A stretch of DNA of 64,000 bases from JACVRW01 sp963819115. GTDB lineage: Bacteria > Actinomycetota > Thermoleophilia > Solirubrobacterales > Thermoleophilaceae. Within the stretch, counting starts at the first letter, position 1. Each line of letters opens with the position of its first letter. The notes under the pieces are model-generated. The model was not told where the DNA came from. It made no database searches and worked only from the letters and a program-made list of their open reading frames with translations. Below are positions 42,558 through 50,713 of this stretch, piece by piece. The DNA lies in NCBI GenBank assembly GCA_963819115.1, contig CAWFUR010000011.1, positions 744,001 to 808,000 on the forward strand, written 5' to 3'. The position numbers and the translations under genes were made by a program.

Positions 42558-43791
42558 GCGCCTCGCGGCGCGCCCCGCTGGTGGCCGCCGGCGCGGCCTC
42601 GCCACTCCGGTAGGGGCCGGGCTTGGGCCGCGGGCTGCCGCCGGGGAAGGCGAGCCGGAGGATCGTGCGCTGGACCGTGCCCAGCTGCTTGAGGAAGGGG
42701 CCCGTGTTGTACGGCAGGTCATACCGCTCGCACAGGGCCTTCACCTGCGGCGCGATCTCCGCGTAGCGGGTGCTCGGCATGTCCGGGTAGAGGTGGTGCT
42801 CCACCTGGTAGCCGAGGTTGCCGCTGATCACGTGGAAGAGGGGGCCGCCCTCGATGTTCGCGGCGCCCAGGAGCTGCCGGACATAGAACCCGCCGCGTGT
42901 CTCGTCGGCCACCTCGTCCTGGGCGAAGGTGTACGTCTGGTCGGGAAAGTGGCCGCAGAAGATGATCGCGTAGGCCCACATGTTGCGGGCCACGTTCGCG
43001 GTCACGTCCGCCTTGAGCGTGGTGGCGAAGGTCCGCCGGAAGGCGGGACCGTCGAACACCCTGTTGAGGAGCCCGCCGCGCCGGGGCTTCACCGCGAGGG
43101 CGGCGGCGCTGGCGGCGAGCCCGCTGAGCACCGGGAAGACGATGTAGTCCTTGGTGATCTGGAGCCGGGCCTTGTGGGCCATGCCCTTGAGCTCGCGGCG
43201 TACCTGGGCCTTGGACTTCTCGCCCTTCTTGATCGCCTCGAAGTCGAGGTCGTGGGCCGCCACGCCCCACTCGAACAGCGCGGCGAGCACGAGGTTGTAG
43301 AACGGCTGGGCGAGGTACACCGGGTTCCACTTCTGGTGCGGGTCGATCCGCATGATCTCGTAGCCGAGGTCCCTGTCCTTGCCGCGGATGTTGGTGTACG
43401 TGTGGTGCACGTAGTTGTGCGAGTGCTTCCAGGCCTCGGCGGTGGAGGCGGAGTCCCAGTCCCAGGTGGTGGAGTTGATCTGGGGGTCGTTCATCCAGTC
43501 CCACTGCCCGTGCATCACGTTGTGGCCGATCTCCATGTTCTCCAGGATCTTGGCCAGCGAGAGCATCGAGGTGCCGGCGATCCACGCGGCCCTGTTGCGC
43601 GACGCGAGCAGCAGCAGACGGCTCAGCACCACAAGCCTGCGGTGCATCCCGATCATGCTGGTGATGTAGCGCCGGTCGCGGTCCCCGAGGTCGGCGAAGA
43701 CCTGGTCGTGGATCGCGTCGAACTCCTTGCCGAGCGCGTCGATCTGCTCGGCGCTGAGTCGGCTTAGCGGGCTTTCGATCGTCGTGGCTAT
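42544..43791 (-). CDS. Membrane acyl-CoA/acyl-lipid desaturase, mycobacterial DesA3-like
   Basis: The protein has the three histidine boxes of membrane desaturases: EIGHNVMHGQWDW, SHNYVHHTY and YQVEHHLYPDMP. Its segments match mycobacterial DesA3 (a delta-9 stearoyl-CoA desaturase) by eye. The first ATG is at 43656, but the same frame continues upstream with about 45 plausible residues that match the DesA3 start (LSAEQIDALGKEFDAI, DRDRRYITSM). GGAGG then lies just before an ATA codon at 43789-43791, which I give as the start. It uses electrons from the ferredoxin reductase encoded just upstream (gap of about 20 bases). Confidence 0.88.
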   Translation of the reverse strand: MATTIESPLSRLSAEQIDALGKEFDAIHDQVFADLGDRDRRYITSMIGMHRRLVVLSRLLLLASRNRAAWIAGTSMLSLAKILENMEIGHNVMHGQWDWMNDPQINSTTWDWDSASTAEAWKHSHNYVHHTYTNIRGKDRDLGYEIMRIDPHQKWNPVYLAQPFYNLVLAALFEWGVAAHDLDFEAIKKGEKSKAQVRRELKGMAHKARLQITKDYIVFPVLSGLAASAAALAVKPRRGGLLNRVFDGPAFRRTFATTLKADVTANVARNMWAYAIIFCGHFPDQTYTFAQDEVADETRGGFYVRQLLGAANIEGGPLFHVISGNLGYQVEHHLYPDMPSTRYAEIAPQVKALCERYDLPYNTGPFLKQLGTVQRTILRLAFPGGSPRPKPGPYRSGEAAPAATSGARREAPIPG

Positions 43792-43810
43792 TGGGTCCTC
43801 CGGTCTCGGT

Positions 43811-44911
43811 TCAAAGAGCTATCTCCACGGGCCCCTCGGGGGCGTTGACGCAGGTGCGGACGACCTCGCCGGGCGTGCCCGAGACCTTGCCCGTCCGCAG
43901 GTCTCGTATCCGGCCGGACGACAGGCGCCCGACGCAGGTGTGGCAGATGCCCATTCGGCATCCGTAGGGCAGGGTCGCCCCGGCGTTCTCACCGGCCACG
44001 AGGATCGGCGTGGCACCGTCGCTCGTGGCGTCCACGCCGCTGGTGGTGAAGCGGATGGTGCCGCCGTCGCCGTGCTCGGCATCCTCCGAGCCGATCAGCG
44101 GCTGGAAGCGCTCCATGTGCGGCCGGCGGGTACCGCCGTGGATCTCCCAGTGCGCGGCCAGTGCGTCGAGCATGTCGGCCGGGCCGCTGATGAAGGTCTC
44201 GCGATCGCGCCAGTCGGGGCAGAGCGAGTCGAGGTCTCCGGGGCCCATCCGGCCCATCTCGCTGGTGTGCTGCTCGTGCACCCGGAGTCCGCCGTGGCTC
44301 GCCGCGAGCCGGCGGAGCTCGGGGCCGAAGATCACGTCCTCGCTCGTGCGCGCGGAATGGAGGAGCACCACGTTGGACAGGGCGCCGCGGCTCGCGAGCG
44401 AGCGCAGCATGCTCATGATCGGAGTGATGCCGCTGCCGGCGCTGATGAAGAGCAGGCGCTCCGGCAGAGGGTCGGGAAGCACGAACGTGCCCTCCACGCC
44501 GCCCAGCCTCACGATCGCTCCGGCGCGTGCCTGCCGGACGAGGAAGGGGGAGACCTTGCCGCTGTCCACGAGCTTCGGGGTGATGCTGATGCAGCCATCG
44601 GGGCGCGCGGGGTCGGAGGTGAGCGAATAGGCGCGCCAATGGTGGATGCCGTCCACCGCCATGCCGATGCGCAGGTACTGGCCGGGCTCGTGGCCCTCCC
44701 ATTCCCAGCCCGGCTTGATCAAGATGGTCGCGGCGTTCGGCGTCTCCGCCTGGATGTGCTCGATGCGACCGCGCAGCTCCTGCGTGGACCAGAGCGGATT
44801 GATCAGCTCGAGGTAGTCGTCGGGGAGCAGCGGAGTGAACAGCGCCCGCAGTGCGTGCAGCGTGCGCACCCGCCATTGCGGGACCTTTGGTCGGGCCCCC
44901 CGCTCAGCCAC
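43811..44911 (-). CDS. Ferredoxin reductase with C-terminal 2Fe-2S domain (desaturase electron donor)
   Basis: The 366-residue protein has an FAD-binding barrel with HHWRAYSLTSDP (RxYS flavin motif), an NAD(P) domain (LLFISAGSGITPIMSMLRSL) and a plant-type 2Fe-2S domain at the end (LPYGCRMGICHTCVGRL...VRTCVNAP, four Cys). It mirrors the oxidoreductase partner of DesA3 in mycobacteria (Rv3230c-like), so it should pass electrons from NADPH to the desaturase. It is transcribed ahead of the desaturase and divergent from a TetR gene, with a shared operator candidate. Confidence 0.92.
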   Translation of the reverse strand: MAERGARPKVPQWRVRTLHALRALFTPLLPDDYLELINPLWSTQELRGRIEHIQAETPNAATILIKPGWEWEGHEPGQYLRIGMAVDGIHHWRAYSLTSDPARPDGCISITPKLVDSGKVSPFLVRQARAGAIVRLGGVEGTFVLPDPLPERLLFISAGSGITPIMSMLRSLASRGALSNVVLLHSARTSEDVIFGPELRRLAASHGGLRVHEQHTSEMGRMGPGDLDSLCPDWRDRETFISGPADMLDALAAHWEIHGGTRRPHMERFQPLIGSEDAEHGDGGTIRFTTSGVDATSDGATPILVAGENAGATLPYGCRMGICHTCVGRLSSGRIRDLRTGKVSGTPGEVVRTCVNAPEGPVEIAL

Positions 44912-44923
44912 GCCGGCTAGCCG

Positions 44924-44975
44924 TGAGAACGTGTGTCAACCATGCGTTCACAACCGTAGCATTCAGGGCTAGACT
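44924..44975. promoter_or_regulatory. TetR-type inverted repeat overlapping a TTCACA-17-TAGACT promoter
   Basis: TGAGAACG (44924-44931) and CGTTCACA (44945-44952) form an inverted repeat with 7 of 8 matching arm positions and a 13-base spacer. The right arm contains the -35 TTCACA (44947-44952). After 17 bases comes TAGACT (44970-44975), and the GTG start follows seven bases later at 44983. The mRNA of the TetR gene is probably leaderless. The site lies just upstream of the ferredoxin reductase too. Confidence 0.6.
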
Positions 44976-44982
44976 CGGTTCC

Positions 44983-45654
44983 GTGGCCACTCGCTCGCCC
45001 ACCGTGCTTCGACGCGAGCGCGAGCGCGAGCTCGTGCTCGCCACGCGCGCCCTCTTCGACGAGCGCGGCATGCTCGACGCTCCCATCGAGGAGATCGCCA
45101 GGTCAGTTGGGATCGCCCGCGGGCTCGTGTACCGGCAGTTCTCCTCGAAGGAGGAGCTCTTCGTCCTGACGGTCACGGACTACCTCGACGAGCTGGCCGG
45201 CGAGCTCGCCGCAGCCATCGGCGAGGACGACGAGCCGGTGGCTCAGCTCGAACGCGCGATCACGTCGTACGCGAGCTTCTGCCATCGCTACCCCGCGTTC
45301 ATCGACAGCTCGCTCTCGCTCATGCAGCGACCGGCGCGCGAGCTGCAAGCGGTCGTCTCGGACTCCGTGTGGCTCCGCCTGGGCCAGGGCATGGCCGAGT
45401 GCGTCGATCAGCTGATCGGGGTGCTCGCCGCGGGCGTCGAGGCCGGGGCCCTCGACGTCCACGACCCCGACTACATGGCCAACGTGCTCTGGACGCAGGT
45501 TCTCGGGGCGATGCATCTCGCCCGGATCCGCGTGGGCGTGCGCAGCGCGGCGCCCGGCATTCCCGAGCTGTTCGGCGTGAAGCCCGAACGGGTGGTGGAG
45601 ACCTGCGTGGCCAGCGCTCTGGCCACCGTGGGCAACCGGGCGCCCGCGGCATGA
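44983..45654 (+). CDS. TetR family regulator, likely of the desaturase operon
   Basis: GTG 44983 gives 223 residues. The N-terminal HTH (RRERERELVLATRALFDERGMLDAPIEEIARSVGIARGLVYRQFSSKEELF) is canonical. A helical ligand domain follows. The start is supported by a promoter spaced exactly for a leaderless message. By position it likely controls itself, the divergent reductase-desaturase pair and perhaps the co-directional monooxygenase gene. A fatty acid or acyl-CoA ligand is an inference from the neighbours. Confidence 0.9.
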   Translation: MATRSPTVLRRERERELVLATRALFDERGMLDAPIEEIARSVGIARGLVYRQFSSKEELFVLTVTDYLDELAGELAAAIGEDDEPVAQLERAITSYASFCHRYPAFIDSSLSLMQRPARELQAVVSDSVWLRLGQGMAECVDQLIGVLAAGVEAGALDVHDPDYMANVLWTQVLGAMHLARIRVGVRSAAPGIPELFGVKPERVVETCVASALATVGNRAPAA

Positions 45655-47198
45655 GAGCATCACCCTTCAACGTGGGCTCGCCGATGACCTCTGAGCACCT
45701 GGACGTGCTGATCGTGGGCGCCGGGCTGTCCGGGATCGGCGCCGGCTCCCAGCTCGAGATGAAGTGCCCGGGCAAGAGCTACGCGGTGCTCGAGGCCCGC
45801 GACGACATCGGCGGGACGTGGGACAAGTTCCGCTACCCCGGCATCCGCTCGGACTCGGACATGTTCACGCTCGGCTATGCGTTCCGCCCGTGGACGCAGC
45901 CCAAGACGATCGCCGACGGGCCGTCGATCCTCCAGTACGTGCGCGACACCGCCCGCGAGTACCGCGTGGACGAGAAGATCCGCTTCCGGCATCGCGTGGT
46001 GCGCGCCGAGTGGTCCACCGCCGAGGCGCGGTGGACGGTGGAGGTCGAGCGCGGGGAGGAGCGCGAGACGATCCTCCTGACCTGCGGCTTCCTGTTCATG
46101 TGCAGCGGCTACTACCGCTACGACGAGCCCTACACGCCCCAGTTCGCCGGCACCGAGCGATTCCGCGGGCGGATCGTGCATCCCCAGCACTGGACCGACG
46201 ACGTGGACTACACGGGCAAGCGCGTGGTGGTGATCGGCAGCGGGGCCACCGCTGTCACGCTCGTGCCCGCCATGGCCGAGAGCGCCGAGCACGTGACGAT
46301 GCTCCAGCGCTCGCCGAGCTACGTGGCCGCGCTGCCTTCGGAGGACCCGCTGGCCAACTTCATCCGGCGGGTGCTCCCGACGAAGCTCGCCTACTCCGTC
46401 GTGAGGTGGAAGAACGTGTTCGTGACCATGGGGTTCTTCAACCTCAGCCGGCGCCGGCCGAACCTCATCAGGGGCATGTTGCGGAGGGCGGCGGTGCGAC
46501 AGCTTCCGGCCGGGTACGACGTGGACACGCATTTCAACCCCACCTACAACCCGTGGGACCAGCGCATGTGCCTCGTCCCGGACGGCGATCTCTTCAAGGC
46601 GCTGAGCAGCGGGCGAGCCTCGGTGATCACGGACCACATCGAGACCTTCACGGAGACCGGCATCCGGCTCACCTCGGGAGCGGAGCTGGAGGCCGACCTG
46701 GTGGTCACCGCCACCGGGCTGAACATGCTTGCGCTCGGAGGTCTTCAGATCGCCGTGGATGGGCGGGAGCTGCGGCTGCCCGATACCCTCACCTACAAGG
46801 GCCTGATGCTGGCCGGCGTGCCCAACCTCGCGTTCTCGATCGGATACACCAACGCCTCCTGGACGCTCAAGTGCGACCTCACGTGCGATTGGGTCTGCCG
46901 CGTCCTGAACCACATGGACGAGCACGGATACGCGCAGTGCATGCCCCCGCGCGATCCCGGGGTGGTGCCCGAGCCGATGATCGACTTCTCTTCGGGCTAC
47001 GTGCAGCGCTCGATCCATCTCTTCCCGAAGCAGTCGGCGAAGGTGCCGTGGCGGCTCCACCAGAACTACCCGCGCGATGTCCGGATGCTGCGCCACGGGG
47101 CGATCGACGACGGCACGCTGCAATTTTCGAGGCTGCGGGGCTCCGGCCGATCACCGATCGGCCTCCGCTCCTCGCTGGCGAAGGAGGAGGTGCGATGA
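45651..47198 (+). CDS. Flavin-containing Baeyer-Villiger-type monooxygenase (EtaA-like)
   Basis: The 515-residue protein has an N-terminal FAD Rossmann motif VGAGLSGIGAG, the Baeyer-Villiger fingerprint FRGRIVHPQHW (FxGxxxHxxxW) and the second Rossmann VIGSGATAVT for NADPH. Further hallmarks are GGTWDKFRYPGIRSDSDMFTLGY and FNPTYNPWDQRMCLVPDGDLF. It should insert oxygen into ketones or oxidise thioamides or sulfides. ATG 45651 overlaps the TetR stop (ATGA); ATG 45684 is the alternative. The 3' end encodes a GRSPIGLRSS stretch within a copy of the 49.6-kb repeat core. Confidence 0.9.
   Translation: MRASPFNVGSPMTSEHLDVLIVGAGLSGIGAGSQLEMKCPGKSYAVLEARDDIGGTWDKFRYPGIRSDSDMFTLGYAFRPWTQPKTIADGPSILQYVRDTAREYRVDEKIRFRHRVVRAEWSTAEARWTVEVERGEERETILLTCGFLFMCSGYYRYDEPYTPQFAGTERFRGRIVHPQHWTDDVDYTGKRVVVIGSGATAVTLVPAMAESAEHVTMLQRSPSYVAALPSEDPLANFIRRVLPTKLAYSVVRWKNVFVTMGFFNLSRRRPNLIRGMLRRAAVRQLPAGYDVDTHFNPTYNPWDQRMCLVPDGDLFKALSSGRASVITDHIETFTETGIRLTSGAELEADLVVTATGLNMLALGGLQIAVDGRELRLPDTLTYKGLMLAGVPNLAFSIGYTNASWTLKCDLTCDWVCRVLNHMDEHGYAQCMPPRDPGVVPEPMIDFSSGYVQRSIHLFPKQSAKVPWRLHQNYPRDVRMLRHGAIDDGTLQFSRLRGSGRSPIGLRSSLAKEEVR
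47141..47178 (+). repeat. Intragenic copy of the repeat family found at 49.6 kb
   Basis: The core CCGATCACCGATCGG at 47147-47161 is identical to the core of the 50-base array at 49619-49766. The flanks on the right (CCTCCGCTCCTCGCTG against CCTGCGCTCCTCCCTG) also match in all but two bases. It lies inside the last 60 bases of the monooxygenase gene and encodes SPIGLRSS. Confidence 0.6.
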
Positions 47199-47440
47199 GC
47201 GACGATCAGGCGGTGCTGGGTCACATCGAGGAGCTGGTGGCCGAGGAGCACCGGCTTCTGGACGCGGGCGCGGGGCGGGGCCCTGACGAGGCCGAGCACG
47301 CGCGGCTCGAGGAGGTCAGGGTGGCGCTCGACCGCTGCTGGGACCTGCTTCGCCAGCGCCGCGCCCGCGAGGAGTTCGGCCTCAACGCCGACGACGCGAC
47401 GCTGCGCGACGCGGACACCGTGGAGGGCTACGAGCAGTAG
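47195..47440 (+). CDS. DUF2630 family protein
   Basis: The 81-residue protein (MSDDQAVLGHIEELVAEEHRLLDAG..., LDRCWDLLRQRRAREEFGLNADDATLRDADTVEGYEQ) has the complete DUF2630 pattern: a first helix with EEHRL, then the CWDLLRQRRAREE helix. The family consists of small helical proteins of unknown role in actinobacteria. ATG 47195 overlaps the monooxygenase stop (ATGA) and AAGGAGG stands eight bases before it. A divergent-looking relative is at 23208. Confidence 0.88.
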   Translation: MSDDQAVLGHIEELVAEEHRLLDAGAGRGPDEAEHARLEEVRVALDRCWDLLRQRRAREEFGLNADDATLRDADTVEGYEQ

Positions 47441-47444
47441 CCGG

Positions 47445-47828
47445 TCAGGCGGTGACGGCGATGATCACGAGCAGGGCGATGCCGATCAGCGCTCCGGCTG
47501 CGGTGATCACTGTTGTCACGACCGCGCTGGGCTCGGCGAAGTCGCCGGCGCGGATGGCGCGGTCCACGGCCACGCGCCGCCATTGCGCGTAGACGATGCA
47601 GAGCGTGCCGATCGCGCACAGCGCCATGCCCACGAGCGTGTAGGGCCACTTGTGCTCGCTGTCGGACAGCTGGGGCACGATCTGAGCCGCCGCGATTCCG
47701 GCCGTGACCGACGTCAGACCGGTCCGCCACCAGGCCAGGAAGGTGCGCTCGTTGGCCAGCAGCGTGCGGCGGCTGAAGTCACGCTGATCGAGCGGCGCGC
47801 GCGGGTTGGGCATGTCGGCGGGCGTCAT
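47445..47828 (-). CDS. DUF202 family membrane protein
   Basis: The 127-residue protein has the DUF202 opening DFSRRTLLANERTFLAWWRTGLTSVTAGIAAAQIVP and three membrane helices, with an Arg-rich loop (YAQWRRVAVDRAIRAG) between the second and third. The function is unknown. ATG 47828 (MTPAD) and ATG 47813 are both possible starts. It is divergent from the MBL-fold gene (77 bases) and convergent with the DUF2630 gene. Confidence 0.85.
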   Translation of the reverse strand: MTPADMPNPRAPLDQRDFSRRTLLANERTFLAWWRTGLTSVTAGIAAAQIVPQLSDSEHKWPYTLVGMALCAIGTLCIVYAQWRRVAVDRAIRAGDFAEPSAVVTTVITAAGALIGIALLVIIAVTA

Positions 47829-47904
47829 GGGTGGCGACCGTACACCGTAGGGTCTGCCCGCGCGGGTTCTCCGTGCGACCCAATCGACGAAACGAGAGAC
47901 GACG

Positions 47905-48948
47905 GTGACGATGCTCACAGCGTTGCGCGGCCGGATCGGGCTTGCCGCGGTGAAGCGGGGACTGCCGGCCCGGATGTCCGCCGACTCGGTGGCCGCCCTG
48001 CCCGACGGGCTGCACGCGGCGATCGCGGGGGCCGGGTCGCCGCTTCCCGATCCCCGGCGCGGGAACCCCTGCGTGGCCGTGATCGCCGGGAGGCGCGTGT
48101 TCATCGTGGACGCCGGAGAGGGCGCGTCCGAGACGCTCAACCGAATGCAGCTGCCGCCCCAGTACATCGAGGCCGTGCTGCTCACCCACTTCCACTCCGA
48201 CCACATCGGCGGCCTCGGCAGCCTCGCGATCCAGCGCTGGGCCGCCACGTCGGGCACCGCGCCGATGCGGGTGCTCGGCCCTCCCGGTGTGGAGCGGGTG
48301 GTGGCGGGCTACAACGAGGCCTACGCCATGGACTCCGGGTACCGCACCGCCCACCACGGAGAGGCCATTCTGCCCTCCACCGGAGCGGGCCTGGCGGCCG
48401 AGCCGTTCGCCATGCCCGAGGGCGACTCGCGGGTGGTCCTTCAGGACGACGAGCTCACGATCACCGCATTCGCGGTCATCCACGCCCCGGCCGAGCCGGC
48501 CGTGGGCTTCAGGTTCGACTACAAGGGGCGCAGCCTGGTGATCAGCGGCGACACGGCCCAGACCGACGTGCTGGTGCGGGTGTCCCGGGGGGCGGACCTG
48601 CTGATCCACGACGCGCTGTCCCGCGACCTGCTGAAGCTCGCCGAGGACGCCGCGCGCGGGGCGGGGCTGACGGAGCGGGCCAAGATCTTCTCCGACCTCC
48701 CCGACTACCACGCCAGCCCGCAGGAGGCGGCCGACTCGGCCCGCGACGCCAGGGTCGGGGCCCTGGTCCTCACGCACATCGTCCCGCCCCTGCCCCTGAA
48801 GGCCCTGGAGGGCCCGTTCGTGGGCGACGCCGCCGAGCGGTTCACCGGCCCGCTCTGGATGGCCCGCGACGGCGACCTGTACAGCCTGCCGCTCGGAACG
48901 GGCGCCGTGGAGCGGAGCGGGCTGATCCCGCGCGGGCCCGGCGGGTAG
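47905..48948 (+). CDS. Metallo-beta-lactamase-fold hydrolase (RNase Z/arylsulfatase-like)
   Basis: The 347-residue protein has the zinc motif LLTHFHSDHIGGL (HxHxDH), a preceding strand with FIVDAGEG, an acid in VISGDTAQTD (Asp ligand) and a final His in ALVLTHIVPPLP. This domain order matches MBL enzymes of the arylsulfatase/RNase Z/phosphodiesterase group. The substrate is not shown. It starts at GTG 47905, with a near ATG at 47911. It has a hydrophobic N-terminus without a clear cleavage site. It is followed by a small gene after eight bases. Confidence 0.9.
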   Translation: MTMLTALRGRIGLAAVKRGLPARMSADSVAALPDGLHAAIAGAGSPLPDPRRGNPCVAVIAGRRVFIVDAGEGASETLNRMQLPPQYIEAVLLTHFHSDHIGGLGSLAIQRWAATSGTAPMRVLGPPGVERVVAGYNEAYAMDSGYRTAHHGEAILPSTGAGLAAEPFAMPEGDSRVVLQDDELTITAFAVIHAPAEPAVGFRFDYKGRSLVISGDTAQTDVLVRVSRGADLLIHDALSRDLLKLAEDAARGAGLTERAKIFSDLPDYHASPQEAADSARDARVGALVLTHIVPPLPLKALEGPFVGDAAERFTGPLWMARDGDLYSLPLGTGAVERSGLIPRGPGG

Positions 48949-48956
48949 GAGAGGCC

Positions 48957-49307
48957 ATGGCGTCCTACTCCGTGAACGGCGACGCGGTGGCGCACGCGCG
49001 GCGGCTCATCGACGGGCGCCAGTACGTCCTGGACAGCGACTGGGGGGACGTTCAGCCGGGTGCCGAGGAGCAGAACGCGTTCCTCGAGTCGCACTCGTGG
49101 GAGGAGTATGCGGAGTGGCACCTCGGGCTCACCGAGGGGGCGGCCGACGAGACCAAGGCCAGGTACGCGTTCGTGTGCGGAGACTTCCGCCGAGTCCACA
49201 GGTCAGGGCTGATCGCATGCCTGTACCGGGCCGCTGAATGGCGCCACAAGGACGTGGAGCTCGCGGCTCACGAGCTGCTTCAGGTGCTCGACCGCAAGAG
49301 CGGCTGA
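48957..49307 (+). CDS. Conserved-looking small protein of unknown function
   Basis: The 116-residue protein starts at ATG 48957 behind AGGAGAGG. It opens MASYSVNGDAVAHARRLIDGRQYVLDSDWGDVQPG and continues with LESHSWEEYAEWHLGLTEGAADETKARYAFVCGDFRRVHRSGLIACLYRAAEWRHKDVELAAHELL. The alternating charged and aromatic helices suggest a compact DNA- or ligand-binding bundle, but no motif settles it. I think I have seen similar proteins in actinobacteria, without a function. It is co-transcribed with the MBL hydrolase. Confidence 0.7.
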   Translation: MASYSVNGDAVAHARRLIDGRQYVLDSDWGDVQPGAEEQNAFLESHSWEEYAEWHLGLTEGAADETKARYAFVCGDFRRVHRSGLIACLYRAAEWRHKDVELAAHELLQVLDRKSG

Positions 49308-49314
49308 GCGGGTC

Positions 49315-49596
49315 CTAGGCGCGGCTGCGGGCGCGGCTGGTGCTGCCGCCCGCGTACGAGGCGAGGTCGGCCAGGAAGGCGAGCACCACGATGAACCACT
49401 CGAGGCCGGACACCCGGTGCGACCCCGCGTCCCACATCACTGCGTACGCGAGGGTGGTCCACGGCAGCAGGAAGAAGCCGAGCAGGGGGACGATCGTGCT
49501 GTCGTAGGCACGGCCGAGGATGTCGCTGAACAGCCACACCACGACCAGAGCAAGCCGGGGCGAGATCAGGGCGAATAGGACGGCTACGCAGGGCAT
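49315..49596 (-). CDS. Small three-helix membrane protein
   Basis: The 93-residue protein has about three membrane segments (LFALISPRLALVVVWLFSD; STIVPLLGFFLLPWTTLAYAVMW; GLEWFIVVLAFLADLASYAG). Small proteins of this look are frequent in actinobacteria. No partner or motif defines a role. It is convergent with the preceding gene (7 bases) and its upstream side is occupied by the 50-base repeat array. Confidence 0.75.
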   Translation of the reverse strand: MPCVAVLFALISPRLALVVVWLFSDILGRAYDSTIVPLLGFFLLPWTTLAYAVMWDAGSHRVSGLEWFIVVLAFLADLASYAGGSTSRARSRA

Positions 49597-49618
49597 GTCG
49601 GCAGTCTCTCATTAAGGC

Positions 49619-49766
49619 ATGGTCCGGTGCTCGGCCCGATCACCGATCGGGCCTGCGCTCCTCCCTGCATGGTCCGGTGCTCGGCCCGATCACCGATCGG
49701 GCCTGCGCTCCTCCCTGCATGGTCCGGTGCTCGCCCGATCACCGATCGGGCTGCGCTCCTCCCTCA
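49619..49766. repeat. Tandem array of three 50-base units with a palindromic core
   Basis: Units begin at 49619, 49669 and 49719. The first two are identical over 50 bases; the third lacks two single bases. Each contains CCCGATCACCGATCGGG, a stem of seven bases around ACC. The array fills the 167-base gap between two minus-strand genes and ends at the CAP-protein stop. The same core occurs at 47147. It may act as a terminator or REP-like element. Confidence 0.9.
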
Positions 49767-50342
49767 GCGCAGGGGAGGCCCGCCGAAGTCGGTCGTGTAG
49801 GTCCAGGGCGGGTCTTTGGACCTGGGGGTGGCCGGCGCTCCGGGTGCCAGGCCGACGCCGATCTCGGTGAACTCCCGCCGCAGGATGTCCTCGCGGTGGG
49901 GAGGGCTGTGCATCCACAGGCTCACGATCTTGGCCGGGGATGCGCTCGGGCCGGTGGCCCAGGCGATGTTCTCTCCGGTGAAGGCGTTGTTCGAGGGGTA
50001 GCCCGCCGCGAGCATCCGCTGTTGAGGATCAACGCCGTCCGGCGTGTCGTGCTCGAAGAAATGCCGCCGCACCATGTCCTCGGAGTGGCGCTGGGACGCC
50101 ACATCCAGCTGGGCACGGCGCTGGAGGGGAGGCAGATCGTGCTGGGCGCGCTCCCCGTTCAGCAGGCACAGCGTGAGCTGGCGCGCGCGCTCCACTCCCA
50201 GGTTCCCGGGCTCCAGGCTCACGGGTCCGCAGGGCGAGGCAGTCTGGCCCCGCGGGTTGCCGTCCGTTCCGCGAGTGGCCACCAGGATCGCGGCCGCCGC
50301 CAGTGCCCCCAGCGCCAGGAGTACCCGTGCGGCCATACCCAT
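49764..50342 (-). CDS. Secreted CAP (SCP/PR1) domain protein
   Basis: The 192-residue protein has an N-terminal signal or anchor (ARVLLALGALAAAAILVATRG) and then a CAP domain: LTLCLLNGERAQHDLPPLQRRAQLDVASQRHSEDMVRRHFFEHDTPDG, with the His/Glu cavity residues and the ENIAWA motif, and a final strand with TYTTDFGG. These exported proteins bind lipid or act in the cell wall. The stop at 49764 lies at the edge of the repeat array. The gene for a VOC protein precedes it by eight bases on the same strand. Confidence 0.88.
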   Translation of the reverse strand: MGMAARVLLALGALAAAAILVATRGTDGNPRGQTASPCGPVSLEPGNLGVERARQLTLCLLNGERAQHDLPPLQRRAQLDVASQRHSEDMVRRHFFEHDTPDGVDPQQRMLAAGYPSNNAFTGENIAWATGPSASPAKIVSLWMHSPPHREDILRREFTEIGVGLAPGAPATPRSKDPPWTYTTDFGGPPLR

Positions 50343-50350
50343 TCATCGGC

Positions 50351-50713
50351 TCATCTCTTCCGTTGCCAGAGGGCGAGCTCCGCACCCGCGGCCGTCGCCA
50401 CCACGCTCCGCCATCCGGCCGGCCCCTCCCGGGGCTCCAGCAGGACATTCGCGCCCATCGCGCGCGCCCGTTCCGTGGCCTCGACCATGTGCTCGACCTC
50501 GACGTAGGGGAGCCACATCGATCGCCGCGTGTCGCACTCGACGATCCCGCCTCCAAGGCCGCCGGGCAGCTCGAGCGCAAGGTACGACGCGGGGCCCGCG
50601 CGGATCGTCCGAGAGCGCCAGCCGCAGAGCGCGGCGTAGAGTGCCCGGGCCTCGGGGAGGTTTCCGGTGTGGAGCTCCAGGTGCACCACCGGAGCCCTGT
50701 CCTCTCGGTGCAT
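50351..50713 (-). CDS. VOC/glyoxalase family protein
   Basis: The ATG at 50713 (MHREDRAPVVHLELHTGNLPEARALYAALCGWR) gives 120 residues. A two-module VOC layout is visible: VVHLELHTGNLPEARALYAAL, then GGGIVECD, LPYVEVEHMVEATERARAMGANVL and VVATAAGAELALWQ. Metal ligands cannot be fixed. It is divergent from the sigma factor gene, whose GTG overlaps its 5' end, and it probably shares a transcript with the CAP gene. Confidence 0.8.
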   Translation of the reverse strand: MHREDRAPVVHLELHTGNLPEARALYAALCGWRSRTIRAGPASYLALELPGGLGGGIVECDTRRSMWLPYVEVEHMVEATERARAMGANVLLEPREGPAGWRSVVATAAGAELALWQRKR

